A DNA stretch of 40,028 bases from Pyrinomonadaceae bacterium MAG19_C2-C3 (lineage in GTDB: Bacteria; Acidobacteriota; Blastocatellia; Pyrinomonadales; Pyrinomonadaceae). Where the stretch lies: positions 1-40,028 of the forward strand of contig JANDLT010000044.1 of NCBI GenBank assembly GCA_024330265.1, given 5' to 3'. Under the pieces are notes generated by a model. The model was not told the origin of the DNA. It ran no database searches and worked only from the letters and a program-made list of their open reading frames with translations. Each line of letters begins with the position of its first letter. Position 1 is the stretch's first letter. The position numbers were made by a program, and so were the translations under genes. This document shows, in pieces, positions 34,081 through 40,028 of the stretch.

Positions 34081-37032
34081 ATGACCCATAATCTATTCGA
34101 TACCTATCAAAGCTTCGACACCGGAACGGGCGCGACCGGGCATTACTATTCGCTGCCGCAATTAGAGGAAGCCGGAATCGGCAACATCTCGCGCTTGCCC
34201 GTCAGCATTCGCGTCGTGCTTGAATCGGTTCTTAGAAACTACGATGAGAAAAAAGTGAGCGAAGCCAACGTCCGCGCCCTCGCCGGTTGGCAGGCAAACG
34301 GGCAACGCACCGAAGAAATTCCGTTTGTCGTGGCGCGTGTTCTGCTTCAAGATTTTACGGGCGTGCCTCTGCTCGTTGACCTCGCGGCGATGCGTTCAGC
34401 GGTCGCACGTCTTGGCAAAGATACGTCAATCATCGAACCGCTCGTTCCCGTAGATTTAGTGATTGACCACTCGGTGCAGGTTGATTATGCGAGTACGAAC
34501 GATGCTTTTCAGAAAAACATGGAAATGGAATTTAAGCGCAATCGTTCGCGCTATCAATTCTTAAAATGGGGGCAGCAAGCCTTCAACGGCTTCGCGGTCA
34601 TCCCGCCGGGCATAGGCATTTGTCACCAAGTCAATCTCGAATTTTTAGCGAAAGGCGTTTTGTCGAAAAAGATTGACGACGATGGCGACGAAGTTTTTTA
34701 CCCCGATACGCTTGTCGGAACGGATTCGCACACGACGATGATTAACGGGCTTGGCATCGTCGGCTGGGGCGTCGGCGGGATTGAAGCCGAAGCCGGAATG
34801 CTCGGACAGCCCGTTTATTTCCTGACGCCGGATGTCGTCGGCGTCAATCTCAAGGGTTCTTTGAAAGAAGGCGTGACGGCGACCGACCTCGTTTTGCGCG
34901 TGACGGAGATGTTGCGACAAGCGAAAGTCGTCGGCAAGTTCGTCGAGTTTCACGGTGAAGGAGCGCAATCTTTGTCCGTGCCTGACCGCGCGACGATTGG
35001 CAATATGTCGCCCGAATACGGCGCGACAATGGGCTTTTTCCCTGTTGATGAGAAAACCTGCGAGTACATGACGCAGACCGGACGCACGCCTGAGCAAGTC
35101 GAAATCGTGCGTCGCTATTACACGGCGCAGGGCATGTTCGGCATTCCGCGTGCGGGCGAAATTGATTACACGACGACGCTTGAACTCGACCTTTCGACGG
35201 TTGAGCCGAGCGTCGCCGGACCCAAGCGTCCGCAAGACCGCATACGGCTTGACGACATCAAAGAACGCTTTAACGAACTCTTGCGTAACCCCGCAAACCT
35301 GAGCGGTTATGCCAAATCGGAGTCCGACCTTGAACGTCGTTTCAAAGTCCGTATCGGTGACTCTAACGGCAATTCACACACCATCATCGGCGGCGGGGCG
35401 CAAGCCACAGAGAGCGCGCCCGAAGTCGTCGAGACGAGTACGGTCGGCGGTCTTGGTTCGACAAGCGAAAAAGATACTAACGCGCTTACCGAAATCGAGA
35501 TGATGAATAACCGTCCGACGCCAAGCCGCGTTGACGACGCCCCCGCCGAACAATTTCCGCACGCCACCATCTCGCTTGGTAACGGTGATGTCGTCATCGC
35601 GGCGATTACTTCATGCACGAATACATCGAATCCGAGCGTGATGCTTGCCGCCGGAATCCTCGCCAAGAAAGCGGTAGAACGCGGGCTTAAAGTCAATCCG
35701 GCGGTCAAGGCTTCACTCGCTCCCGGTTCGCGCGTCGTCACGGAGTATCTCGAAAAGACGGGCTTGCAACCCTACCTCGATCAACTCGGATTTAACACCG
35801 TCGGCTACGGCTGCACGACGTGCATCGGCAATTCGGGTCCGCTTGAGCCGCACATCGAAGACGCGATAAACGAGCATGACTTAATCGCCGCGAGTGTGCT
35901 TTCGGGCAATCGCAATTTTGAAGCCCGCGTCCATCAATCGGTGAAAGCGAACTTCCTGATGTCGCCGCCCCTCGTCGTCGCGTTCGCTTTAGCCGGACGG
36001 ATTTCGATTGATTTTCATAACGAACCGCTCGGTCTGGACAAGAACGGCAAAGGCGTTTTCCTGCGTGACATCTGGGCATCGCTCGATGACGTGAGCGACC
36101 TCATGCAACAGGCTTTCGACCCGGCGGCGTATCGAAACTTGTACGGCGAATTTGAACATCAGAATCCGCTTTGGAACGAGATTCCATCAATCGAAGGTGA
36201 TGTTTATGAGTGGGAAGACGTTTCGACTTACATTCAAGAGCCGCCCTACTTCGAGAAGTTTTCGATGAAGCCGGGAACGCTCACGGAAATCAAAGCCGCA
36301 CGCGCCCTCGCCATCTTCGGTGACTCGGTGACGACCGACCACATCTCGCCCGCCGGAGCGATTAAGGCAAAGTCGCCCGCCGGACGTTATCTTCAACTGC
36401 GTGGCGTCGAGGTCGAAGACTTTAATTCTTACGGTTCGCGGCGCGGCAATCATCAAGTCATGGTGCGCGGCACGTTCGCCAACGTCCGCATTAAAAACCT
36501 GATGCTGCCCGACACCGAAGGCGGCGTCACCTGTCTCGAACCCGTCGGCGAACAGATGAGCATTTACGATGCGAGCGTCAATTATCAGGCGGCAGGCATC
36601 CCGCTCGTCGTCATCGCCGGACAGGAATACGGCACAGGCTCATCGCGCGATTGGGCGGCGAAGGGGACACGTCTCTTAGGCGTGCGCGCCGTCATCGCGC
36701 AGAGTTTCGAGCGCATACACCGCTCTAATCTCGTCGGGATGGGCGTGCTTCCGCTTCAATTCATGGAAGGCACGAACGCTCAAACCCTTGATCTTGACGG
36801 CTCGGAAGTCTATGACATCACGGGCATCGAAGACGGCGTTCACCCACGCGAAGAACTCAACTTGAGGATTACACGCGCCAACGGCGAGATTGAAAATATC
36901 CCCGTCGTGCTTCGCATAGACACACCGATTGAAGTCGAATATTACCGTCACGGCGGCATTCTGCCTTATGTCTTGCGCCAACTCATCGCACAATCAGAAA
37001 ATGCACCGGCAGCGGAAGTGCAGTTATACTGA
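34081..37032 (+). CDS. acnA: Aconitate hydratase (AcnA type)
   Basis: Interconverts citrate and isocitrate in the TCA cycle with a 4Fe-4S cluster. Family features: [61 protein letters not shown] in two adjoining parts, and cluster cysteines 512 (TSCTNTSNP), 578 and 581 ([10 protein letters not shown]). The C-terminal swivel domain has [25 protein letters not shown] and [11 protein letters not shown]. The protein is 983 residues, against about 890-910 for usual AcnA. The excess is an insertion of roughly 70 residues at about 425-495, just before the first cluster cysteine, rich in Gly, Ser, Thr and Glu. I start at the ATG at 34081, where homology begins; an in-frame start at 34060 adds seven residues. 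Confidence 0.97.
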   Translation: MTHNLFDTYQSFDTGTGATGHYYSLPQLEEAGIGNISRLPVSIRVVLESVLRNYDEKKVSEANVRALAGWQANGQRTEEIPFVVARVLLQDFTGVPLLVDLAAMRSAVARLGKDTSIIEPLVPVDLVIDHSVQVDYASTNDAFQKNMEMEFKRNRSRYQFLKWGQQAFNGFAVIPPGIGICHQVNLEFLAKGVLSKKIDDDGDEVFYPDTLVGTDSHTTMINGLGIVGWGVGGIEAEAGMLGQPVYFLTPDVVGVNLKGSLKEGVTATDLVLRVTEMLRQAKVVGKFVEFHGEGAQSLSVPDRATIGNMSPEYGATMGFFPVDEKTCEYMTQTGRTPEQVEIVRRYYTAQGMFGIPRAGEIDYTTTLELDLSTVEPSVAGPKRPQDRIRLDDIKERFNELLRNPANLSGYAKSESDLERRFKVRIGDSNGNSHTIIGGGAQATESAPEVVETSTVGGLGSTSEKDTNALTEIEMMNNRPTPSRVDDAPAEQFPHATISLGNGDVVIAAITSCTNTSNPSVMLAAGILAKKAVERGLKVNPAVKASLAPGSRVVTEYLEKTGLQPYLDQLGFNTVGYGCTTCIGNSGPLEPHIEDAINEHDLIAASVLSGNRNFEARVHQSVKANFLMSPPLVVAFALAGRISIDFHNEPLGLDKNGKGVFLRDIWASLDDVSDLMQQAFDPAAYRNLYGEFEHQNPLWNEIPSIEGDVYEWEDVSTYIQEPPYFEKFSMKPGTLTEIKAARALAIFGDSVTTDHISPAGAIKAKSPAGRYLQLRGVEVEDFNSYGSRRGNHQVMVRGTFANVRIKNLMLPDTEGGVTCLEPVGEQMSIYDASVNYQAAGIPLVVIAGQEYGTGSSRDWAAKGTRLLGVRAVIAQSFERIHRSNLVGMGVLPLQFMEGTNAQTLDLDGSEVYDITGIEDGVHPREELNLRITRANGEIENIPVVLRIDTPIEVEYYRHGGILPYVLRQLIAQSENAPAAEVQLY

Positions 37033-37065
37033 ACGGGTTCAAGACGGAAGTTCCAATCACGTGCG

Positions 37066-37097
37066 AAGGGCGCGAAGTGAATAAACTTCGCGCCCTT
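37066..37097 (+). terminator. Terminator of acnA
   Basis: A perfect 13-bp stem, AAGGGCGCGAAGT (37066-37078) with ACTTCGCGCCCTT (37085-37097), and a six-base loop, 34 bases after the acnA stop. The T-run is short (TTTAG), but stem strength and place make it a convincing terminator. It also marks the boundary between core genes and the cassette array. Confidence 0.8.
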
Positions 37098-37225
37098 TAG
37101 CTTGATGAAACCACCTTTACGTTTAACGGCTTGTTGGATGGCTTATTGTTTTACGGATACTTGTTGGGATTTTCTACGTCCATGTCTTCCGCCTGCGCCG
37201 TCGCGTTCAAATCTGTGCCTGCCGA
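37098..37225. other. Gene-less stretch at the distal end of the cassette array
   Basis: No gene is visible between the acnA terminator and the last attC-like site. Fragments resembling attC pieces occur, such as GGCTTGTTGGATGGC (37128-37142) and CTTGTTGGG with CTACGTCC some 10 bases on, which recall the CACGTCC...TTGTTGGGC arm of the intact sites. I read this as a decayed cassette or attC remnant. Confidence 0.35.
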
Positions 37226-37280
37226 AACCAACGAATAAGAAAGTCGCTGTTTCGCCCTCACGTCCAATGACTTGTTGTGC
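37226..37280 (-). other. attC site A, truncated, array-distal
   Basis: The right arm AAGTCGCTGTTTCGCCCTC, then ACGTCCAATGACTTGTTGTGC, is nearly identical to sites B and C. The left arm that should pair with it is missing: AACCAACG runs directly into AATAAGAAAG, about 60 bases shorter than in B. R'' (GCACAAC on the coding strand) is intact and complements the start of the NTF2-like cassette. The site may be unable to fold properly. Confidence 0.65.
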
Positions 37281-37344
37281 TGCGCCGTTATTTTCAAGAG
37301 CGATGTTTTATAACGCACGACTGCTGAAACTTACAGCCAAAACA

Positions 37345-37743
37345 TCATTGCTCATTGGAAGTTTTCAACTTTTGTATCATCTTTTGTACTGGCTCAGTAT
37401 CGCCAATTTCAAAAAGACTTATCAAATCATTTTCAATCGTAAAGATGTGCTGAACTGTTTTCTCCAACAGTAAATTGCCTTCCAAATCTCTGACGACTAG
37501 ACGAACGGTAACGATGCTCCGGTTGTTCTCATCCGTTTCATATTCTAAAAGCTCAAGCTGCCCTTGAATAATCTCGAACTGCTTTCGCCAATACTCACGC
37601 ACAGCATCGCGTCCATAAACGAAACCGCCTTCCATTCCGTTCGCCCATTTTACGTCGGGGTGCATCAACGAGATAATCGTTTCAATCTCCCGCTTGTTAA
37701 ATGCTTCGTATAAATTTTTCAGAAATTGTTGCTTTGAACTCAT
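37345..37743 (-). CDS. NTF2/SnoaL-like protein, cassette-borne
   Basis: A 132-residue protein of the NTF2-like superfamily: SKQQFLKNLYEAFNKREIET, then LMHPDVKWANGMEGGFVYGR, a YWRKQFE helix and paired beta strands VTVRLVVRDLEGNLLLEKTV and HIFTIENDLISLFEI. This is the usual cone-shaped fold of SnoaL/DUF4440 proteins, which bind small hydrophobic ligands or act as isomerases; nothing in the sequence tells the substrate. NTF2-like proteins are frequent in environmental integron cassettes. I start at the ATG at 37743; an upstream TTG would add six residues. It is the only gene of its cassette, between attC B (its 5' border) and the truncated attC A. Confidence 0.82.
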   Translation of the reverse strand: MSSKQQFLKNLYEAFNKREIETIISLMHPDVKWANGMEGGFVYGRDAVREYWRKQFEIIQGQLELLEYETDENNRSIVTVRLVVRDLEGNLLLEKTVQHIFTIENDLISLFEIGDTEPVQKMIQKLKTSNEQ

Positions 37744-37786
37744 ATTATTCAATGTACGCAACGAATATCGTTTTCACCATGAAGCA

Positions 37787-37899
37787 GCACAACGATTGAG
37801 ATGACGTGGGGCGAAACCGAATACACGCAAGCTAAGGGTTAAAAGACAACGTGATAACAAAGTCGCTGTTTCGCCCTCACGTCCATTGAATTGTTGGGC
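37787..37899 (-). other. attC site B
   Basis: A 113-bp imperfect palindrome. Plus-strand ends are GCACAAC (37787-37793) and GTTGGGC (37893-37899). The left arm GACGTGGGGCGAAAC pairs with GTTTCGCCCTCACGTC of the right arm. Very similar to site C, including the segment GATAA-AAAGTCGCTG. Confidence 0.8.
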
Positions 37900-37926
37900 A
37901 TTGCGTTCACAGAAAAGCGTTTTTGT

Positions 37927-38253
37927 TCATAACAAATCAAGCCAGAATCTCACTGCGTCCTCGACTTGTTGCATTTGTTCGTCAGTCAAACTGCCAAGTT
38001 TTCTAATAAACTTTGCGTGTGAAACGCTGATAATGTTTTGCGCATCAAACGCGCCTTTCTGCAAAAAGCGAATGTTCAAATTAACTTCAAAGCGTGTGCC
38101 TCTGACGCTCGTCGTGTGAGAAACAACCGTTGTCAAGGCGCGGTCTGTGTCTTCGGCTTCAATACTGAAAACAAGACACGGGCGCGTTTTCGCCGCATAA
38201 CCTAAATCTACAAGCCAAACTTCGCCGCGCTTGGCATACGCGCCTGCGCTCAT
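37927..38253 (-). CDS. MazF/PemK-type toxin, cassette-borne
   Basis: A 108-residue type II toxin of the MazF/PemK family. The N-terminal KRGEVWLVDLGYAAKTRPCL is the diagnostic strand-loop with the conserved Arg-Gly-Glu-(I/V)-W and Lys-x-Arg-Pro. It continues with LTTVVSHTTSVRGTRFEV and ends in FIRKLGSLTDEQMQQVEDAV, the usual C-terminal helix. Members are mostly sequence-specific mRNA interferases. The ATG overlaps the antitoxin stop by four bases (ATGA), the normal coupling. The pair fills one integron cassette between attC C and B. Such cassettes are known to stabilise large arrays, because loss of the cassette frees the toxin. Confidence 0.9.
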   Translation of the reverse strand: MSAGAYAKRGEVWLVDLGYAAKTRPCLVFSIEAEDTDRALTTVVSHTTSVRGTRFEVNLNIRFLQKGAFDAQNIISVSHAKFIRKLGSLTDEQMQQVEDAVRFWLDLL

Positions 38254-38453
38254 TTAGTTTGCGCCTCCAACTCGGCTTCCTCGCGGTCAAGCGCAAGAAA
38301 CAAATCTTCCGCCAACAAAGTTTGTTCCTCATCGGAAAGGTCAGGCGAACCAAAAATATCGGTTCGGCGCACGACTTCGATAGCCAAATCGCGCTTTTCA
38401 AGTTCAGTTAGTTTCTCGAAAGAAACAAGCAAGTTTTCAACTGTTGCAGTCAT
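38250..38453 (-). CDS. Antitoxin partner of the MazF-like toxin
   Basis: A 67-residue acidic protein with MTATVENLLVSFEKLTELEK, then RDLAIEVVRRT and a Glu-rich helix ending EEAELEAQTK. I do not see a classical AbrB or ribbon-helix-helix fold; it resembles the small helical antitoxins found in front of PemK-like toxins in cyanobacteria and other environmental bacteria. Assignment rests on size, acidity, order and the four-base overlap with the toxin gene. About 90 bases lie between its start and the cassette border and probably contain its own promoter. Confidence 0.8.
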   Translation of the reverse strand: MTATVENLLVSFEKLTELEKRDLAIEVVRRTDIFGSPDLSDEEQTLLAEDLFLALDREEAELEAQTK

Positions 38454-38542
38454 TTTCTTTTCACCTCACAAGTAACATTGAAACGGAAAAGGCAATAAAT
38501 TACAAGTTTTCAAAAAACGAATGTCGCGGAAAAAGGGAAGAT

Positions 38543-38655
38543 GCCCAACGATTGAATTGACGTGGGCAAAAACCGCCAACACACAAGCCAAAAGGAAAAG
38601 GACAACGTGATAAGAAAGTCGCTGTTTTTGCCTCACGTCCAATGATTTGTTGGGC
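38543..38655 (-). other. attC site C
   Basis: A 113-bp imperfect palindrome with plus-strand ends GCCCAAC (38543-38549) and GTTGGGC (38649-38655), both perfect core matches. The left arm GACGTGGGCAAAAACCGC pairs with GCTGTTTTTGCCTCACGTC. Small mismatches and unpaired bases between the arms fit the single-strand folding used by integron integrases. Confidence 0.85.
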
Positions 38656-38668
38656 GGCGCGTTGATTT

Positions 38669-39106
38669 CTATTGTCTTTCTTGGACTTCGTAATAGCTAA
38701 TCAGAAATGCAACAATGCCGATGAACAGACAGAGTGGCGAAAATAAAATTGTGTCCCACCGCGCAAAGTTCGTATCGGTAACGCTTTTGAAAAAGCCGAC
38801 ATATCGGAAATCGCCGATTGTCCGAAGCAAAAACAACAGCGAAATTACCCAAGTTCCCAAATAGAAAATCCAACTTGGGACAAATGCACCCCAAATTTTA
38901 AGTCGTCCAAGCACGACGAGCATTGCGGCGAAAAGTGCCGCCGCTACTAAAATCGCCCAGAACGGCGAAGGGTTCAAAAGACGTTCGCCGCTGGCAGTTG
39001 GAATAACCGCGCTGCCTCCAAACCTGCCGCCAGCCGCCCAGTACAAATGAAAAAAACTCAAAATTGCGAAGATTACCGCCAGCACAATCCCCAAAATGCG
39101 AATCAT
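38669..39106 (-). CDS. DUF3995-like four-helix membrane protein, cassette-borne
   Basis: A 145-residue protein with four hydrophobic segments: about 1-22 (ILGIVLAVIFAILSFFHLYWA), 50-68 (WAILVAAALFAAMLVVLG), 75-97 (FVPSWIFYLGTWVISLLFLL) and 117-138 (ILFSPLCLFIGIVAFLISYY). The FHLYWAAGGRFG after helix 1 and RTIGDFRYVGFFK before helix 4 are the pattern I associate with DUF3995, an inner-membrane family of unknown function that is common in integron cassettes. The start at 39106 has an AAGGAA site. It is the only gene of its cassette. Confidence 0.83.
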   Translation of the reverse strand: MIRILGIVLAVIFAILSFFHLYWAAGGRFGGSAVIPTASGERLLNPSPFWAILVAAALFAAMLVVLGRLKIWGAFVPSWIFYLGTWVISLLFLLRTIGDFRYVGFFKSVTDTNFARWDTILFSPLCLFIGIVAFLISYYEVQERQ

Positions 39107-39136
39107 AAATATATTTCCTTGCGACAAGAGGTAGCC

Positions 39137-39230
39137 GCCCAACGCTGGACTTCAGCGGCTTTCTGCCCCGCGCACCTACGAATGATAAAAACGTCGCGGG
39201 CAGAAAGTCCGCTGCAAGGACTTGTTCGGC
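39137..39230 (-). other. attC site D
   Basis: A 94-bp palindrome with plus-strand ends GCCCAAC (39137-39143) and GTTCGGC (39224-39230). The arms CAGCGGCTTTCTGCCC and GGGCAGAAAGTCCGCTG pair almost completely with one extra base. Its sequence differs from B and C, so its cassette came from a different pool. The R'' box (GCCGAAC on the coding strand) belongs to the HEAT-repeat cassette. Confidence 0.82.
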
Positions 39231-39236
39231 TCGGCG

Positions 39237-39968
39237 TTATTTAGAACAACGCACTTTGACTCCCTGCATAAGCCTGTTCGCTTCGTCTCGTAACTCTTTG
39301 TGCTTCGACGCTTGCAACTGTTCTAGCGACTCATACGCCATACAGTGAACTATTTCGTCCTTGTCATTAACTGCTGCAAGAATAAGTAAGGGTATTGCCG
39401 CCTTCACCGCACTTATAATCTCTGGTGTCGGGGTTATGCTATCAGGTCGCGCACCTTCAATCTTTTCGGTTAATTCATCGAAGGCGAAAACAACGCTTCT
39501 TCTTTCAAAACGTCCGAACGCTGATTTGCCTTTTAACAGGTCAGCGAGTGCGCTTATTCCTGTCGCTGTATTTGTCAACAAGAACGCCGCATTTTGGCGA
39601 ACACTTATATCTTTTTGGGGCGAGAAGTAGCACCCGTTCTTTAACACATCAAGCATACTGGAGACGATGATTTCACTGTCGGGAGCAAGCCCCAGCAGTA
39701 ATGATGCTGCCAAAACGCGAGAACGACAATCTTTTTCCTTCTTCAAAAACTCGCTAAGGGGTAAGACTACAGGCTGCCCGATTTCTCTCAATTCTTTGGC
39801 AGCTTGGAGCGCAACATCCTCTTTGTTGTCTTTTAACTTTTTGATAAGGATGGGAATATTTGCCTGACTGTTCACCCTCGATTCTTGGGCTAAAGATAAG
39901 GTGTTAAGGCTAAAGAGCGTTAGAGCGATGGCAAAAACTATGTGTGAAGGTAGCTTGTGTTTTCTCAT
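39237..39968 (-). CDS. Secreted HEAT-repeat-like protein, cassette-borne
   Basis: A 243-residue protein with a signal peptide (HIVFAIALTLFSLNTLSLAQ, cleavage expected after LAQ), then paired helices of HEAT type: IPILIKKLKDNKEDVALQAA, ELREIGQPVVLPLSEFLKK, VLAASLLLGLAPDSEII, VRQNAAFLLTNTATGISALA, and near the end IPLLILAAVNDKDEIVHCMA. No enzyme motif is visible; HEAT proteins bind other proteins. The stop codon is seven bases before attC D, as usual for cassettes. The start of the cassette is not in the window: the matching GTTCGGCTC border is not found before the right edge. Confidence 0.8.
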   Translation of the reverse strand: MRKHKLPSHIVFAIALTLFSLNTLSLAQESRVNSQANIPILIKKLKDNKEDVALQAAKELREIGQPVVLPLSEFLKKEKDCRSRVLAASLLLGLAPDSEIIVSSMLDVLKNGCYFSPQKDISVRQNAAFLLTNTATGISALADLLKGKSAFGRFERRSVVFAFDELTEKIEGARPDSITPTPEIISAVKAAIPLLILAAVNDKDEIVHCMAYESLEQLQASKHKELRDEANRLMQGVKVRCSK

Positions 39969-40028
39969 AATAGGTACCTAATGTTCGACTCTTTATGAGG
40001 TGATCCATCGGAGACCAAGCCTTGTACA

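Larger units (their letters stand above)
37226..40028 (-). mobile_element. Integron gene-cassette array (integrase not in window)
   Basis: Five genes in four units, all on the minus strand, are separated by imperfect palindromes with attC-type cores at 37226-37280, 37787-37899, 38543-38655 and 39137-39230. Read on the coding strand each site starts with an RYYYAAC-like box and ends with a GTTRRRY box. The bases that begin a cassette are the complement of those at its end: TTGTGCTGC with GCAGCACAA, TTGGGCAT with ATGCCCAA, and TTGGGCGGC with GCCGCCCAA. That is the defining property of cassettes made by site-specific integration. Gene content (toxin-antitoxin, small enzymes, membrane and secreted proteins, no shared pathway) and the visibly lower GC also fit. 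The array continues to the right edge, where attI and intI would lie if present. Confidence 0.82.

Noticed and set aside
37102..37473. 123-codon plus-strand frame after acnA
   Set aside because: It runs through the decayed array end and attC A and antisense to the NTF2-like gene; Cys/Leu-rich composition has no domain sense.

Overview
The window is a chromosomal segment of a bacterium with about 50-55% GC. It is probably an acidobacterium, perhaps of the Blastocatellia/Pyrinomonadales type. This is an inference from the mix of housekeeping genes (coaBC, mtnA, gatB, dtd, acnA, isoprenoid genes), the FecR-domain and DUF6335-like proteins, and the dev/MYXAN-type CRISPR system. No rRNA or other phylogenetic marker is present, so the assignment stays tentative.

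Region 1 (1-16961) is a complete type I CRISPR-Cas locus of the variant named I-MYXAN after the Myxococcus xanthus dev operon. It holds 97 direct repeats of 36 nt with 96 spacers (89-7033), a leader, and a co-directional minus-strand operon. In transcription order this is a WYL regulator, cas6, cas3, cas8 (devT/cmx8), cas7 (devR), cas5 (devS), a cas4-cas1 fusion and cas2. Most junctions overlap or lie within a few bases. One oddity is that the HD dyad of Cas3 reads Gln-Asp instead of His-Asp.

Region 2 (17209-25271) holds two tandem family-4 uracil-DNA glycosylase homologues (the second lacks most iron-sulfur cysteines and the motif His), coaBC, a small-protein/HNH nuclease pair, a polyprenyl synthase next to a squalene/phytoene synthase, and a Tat-exported asparaginase. 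Two non-coding palindromic elements lie between genes: a long imperfect inverted repeat before coaBC, and a ~200-bp MITE-like element with 11-bp terminal inverted repeats and a possible 8-9-bp target duplication.

Region 3 (25272-37097) is mostly housekeeping: a FecR-domain secreted protein, a sugar-nucleotide epimerase, mtnA, gatB, a Uma2-type nuclease, an SDR, dtd, a cyclophilin, a DUF6335-like acidic protein, and an aconitase with a ~70-residue insertion. Several strong terminator hairpins separate the transcription units.

Region 4 (about 37226 to the right edge) appears to be an integron gene-cassette array. All five genes run on the minus strand as four cassettes: an NTF2/SnoaL-like protein, a MazF-type toxin with its antitoxin, a DUF3995-like membrane protein, and a secreted HEAT-repeat protein. 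Imperfect palindromic attC sites with RYYYAAC/GTTRRRY cores separate them, and for three cassettes the first bases are complementary to the R'' core at the other end, as expected for excisable cassettes. No integrase is in the window; the orientation puts it beyond the right edge if it exists.
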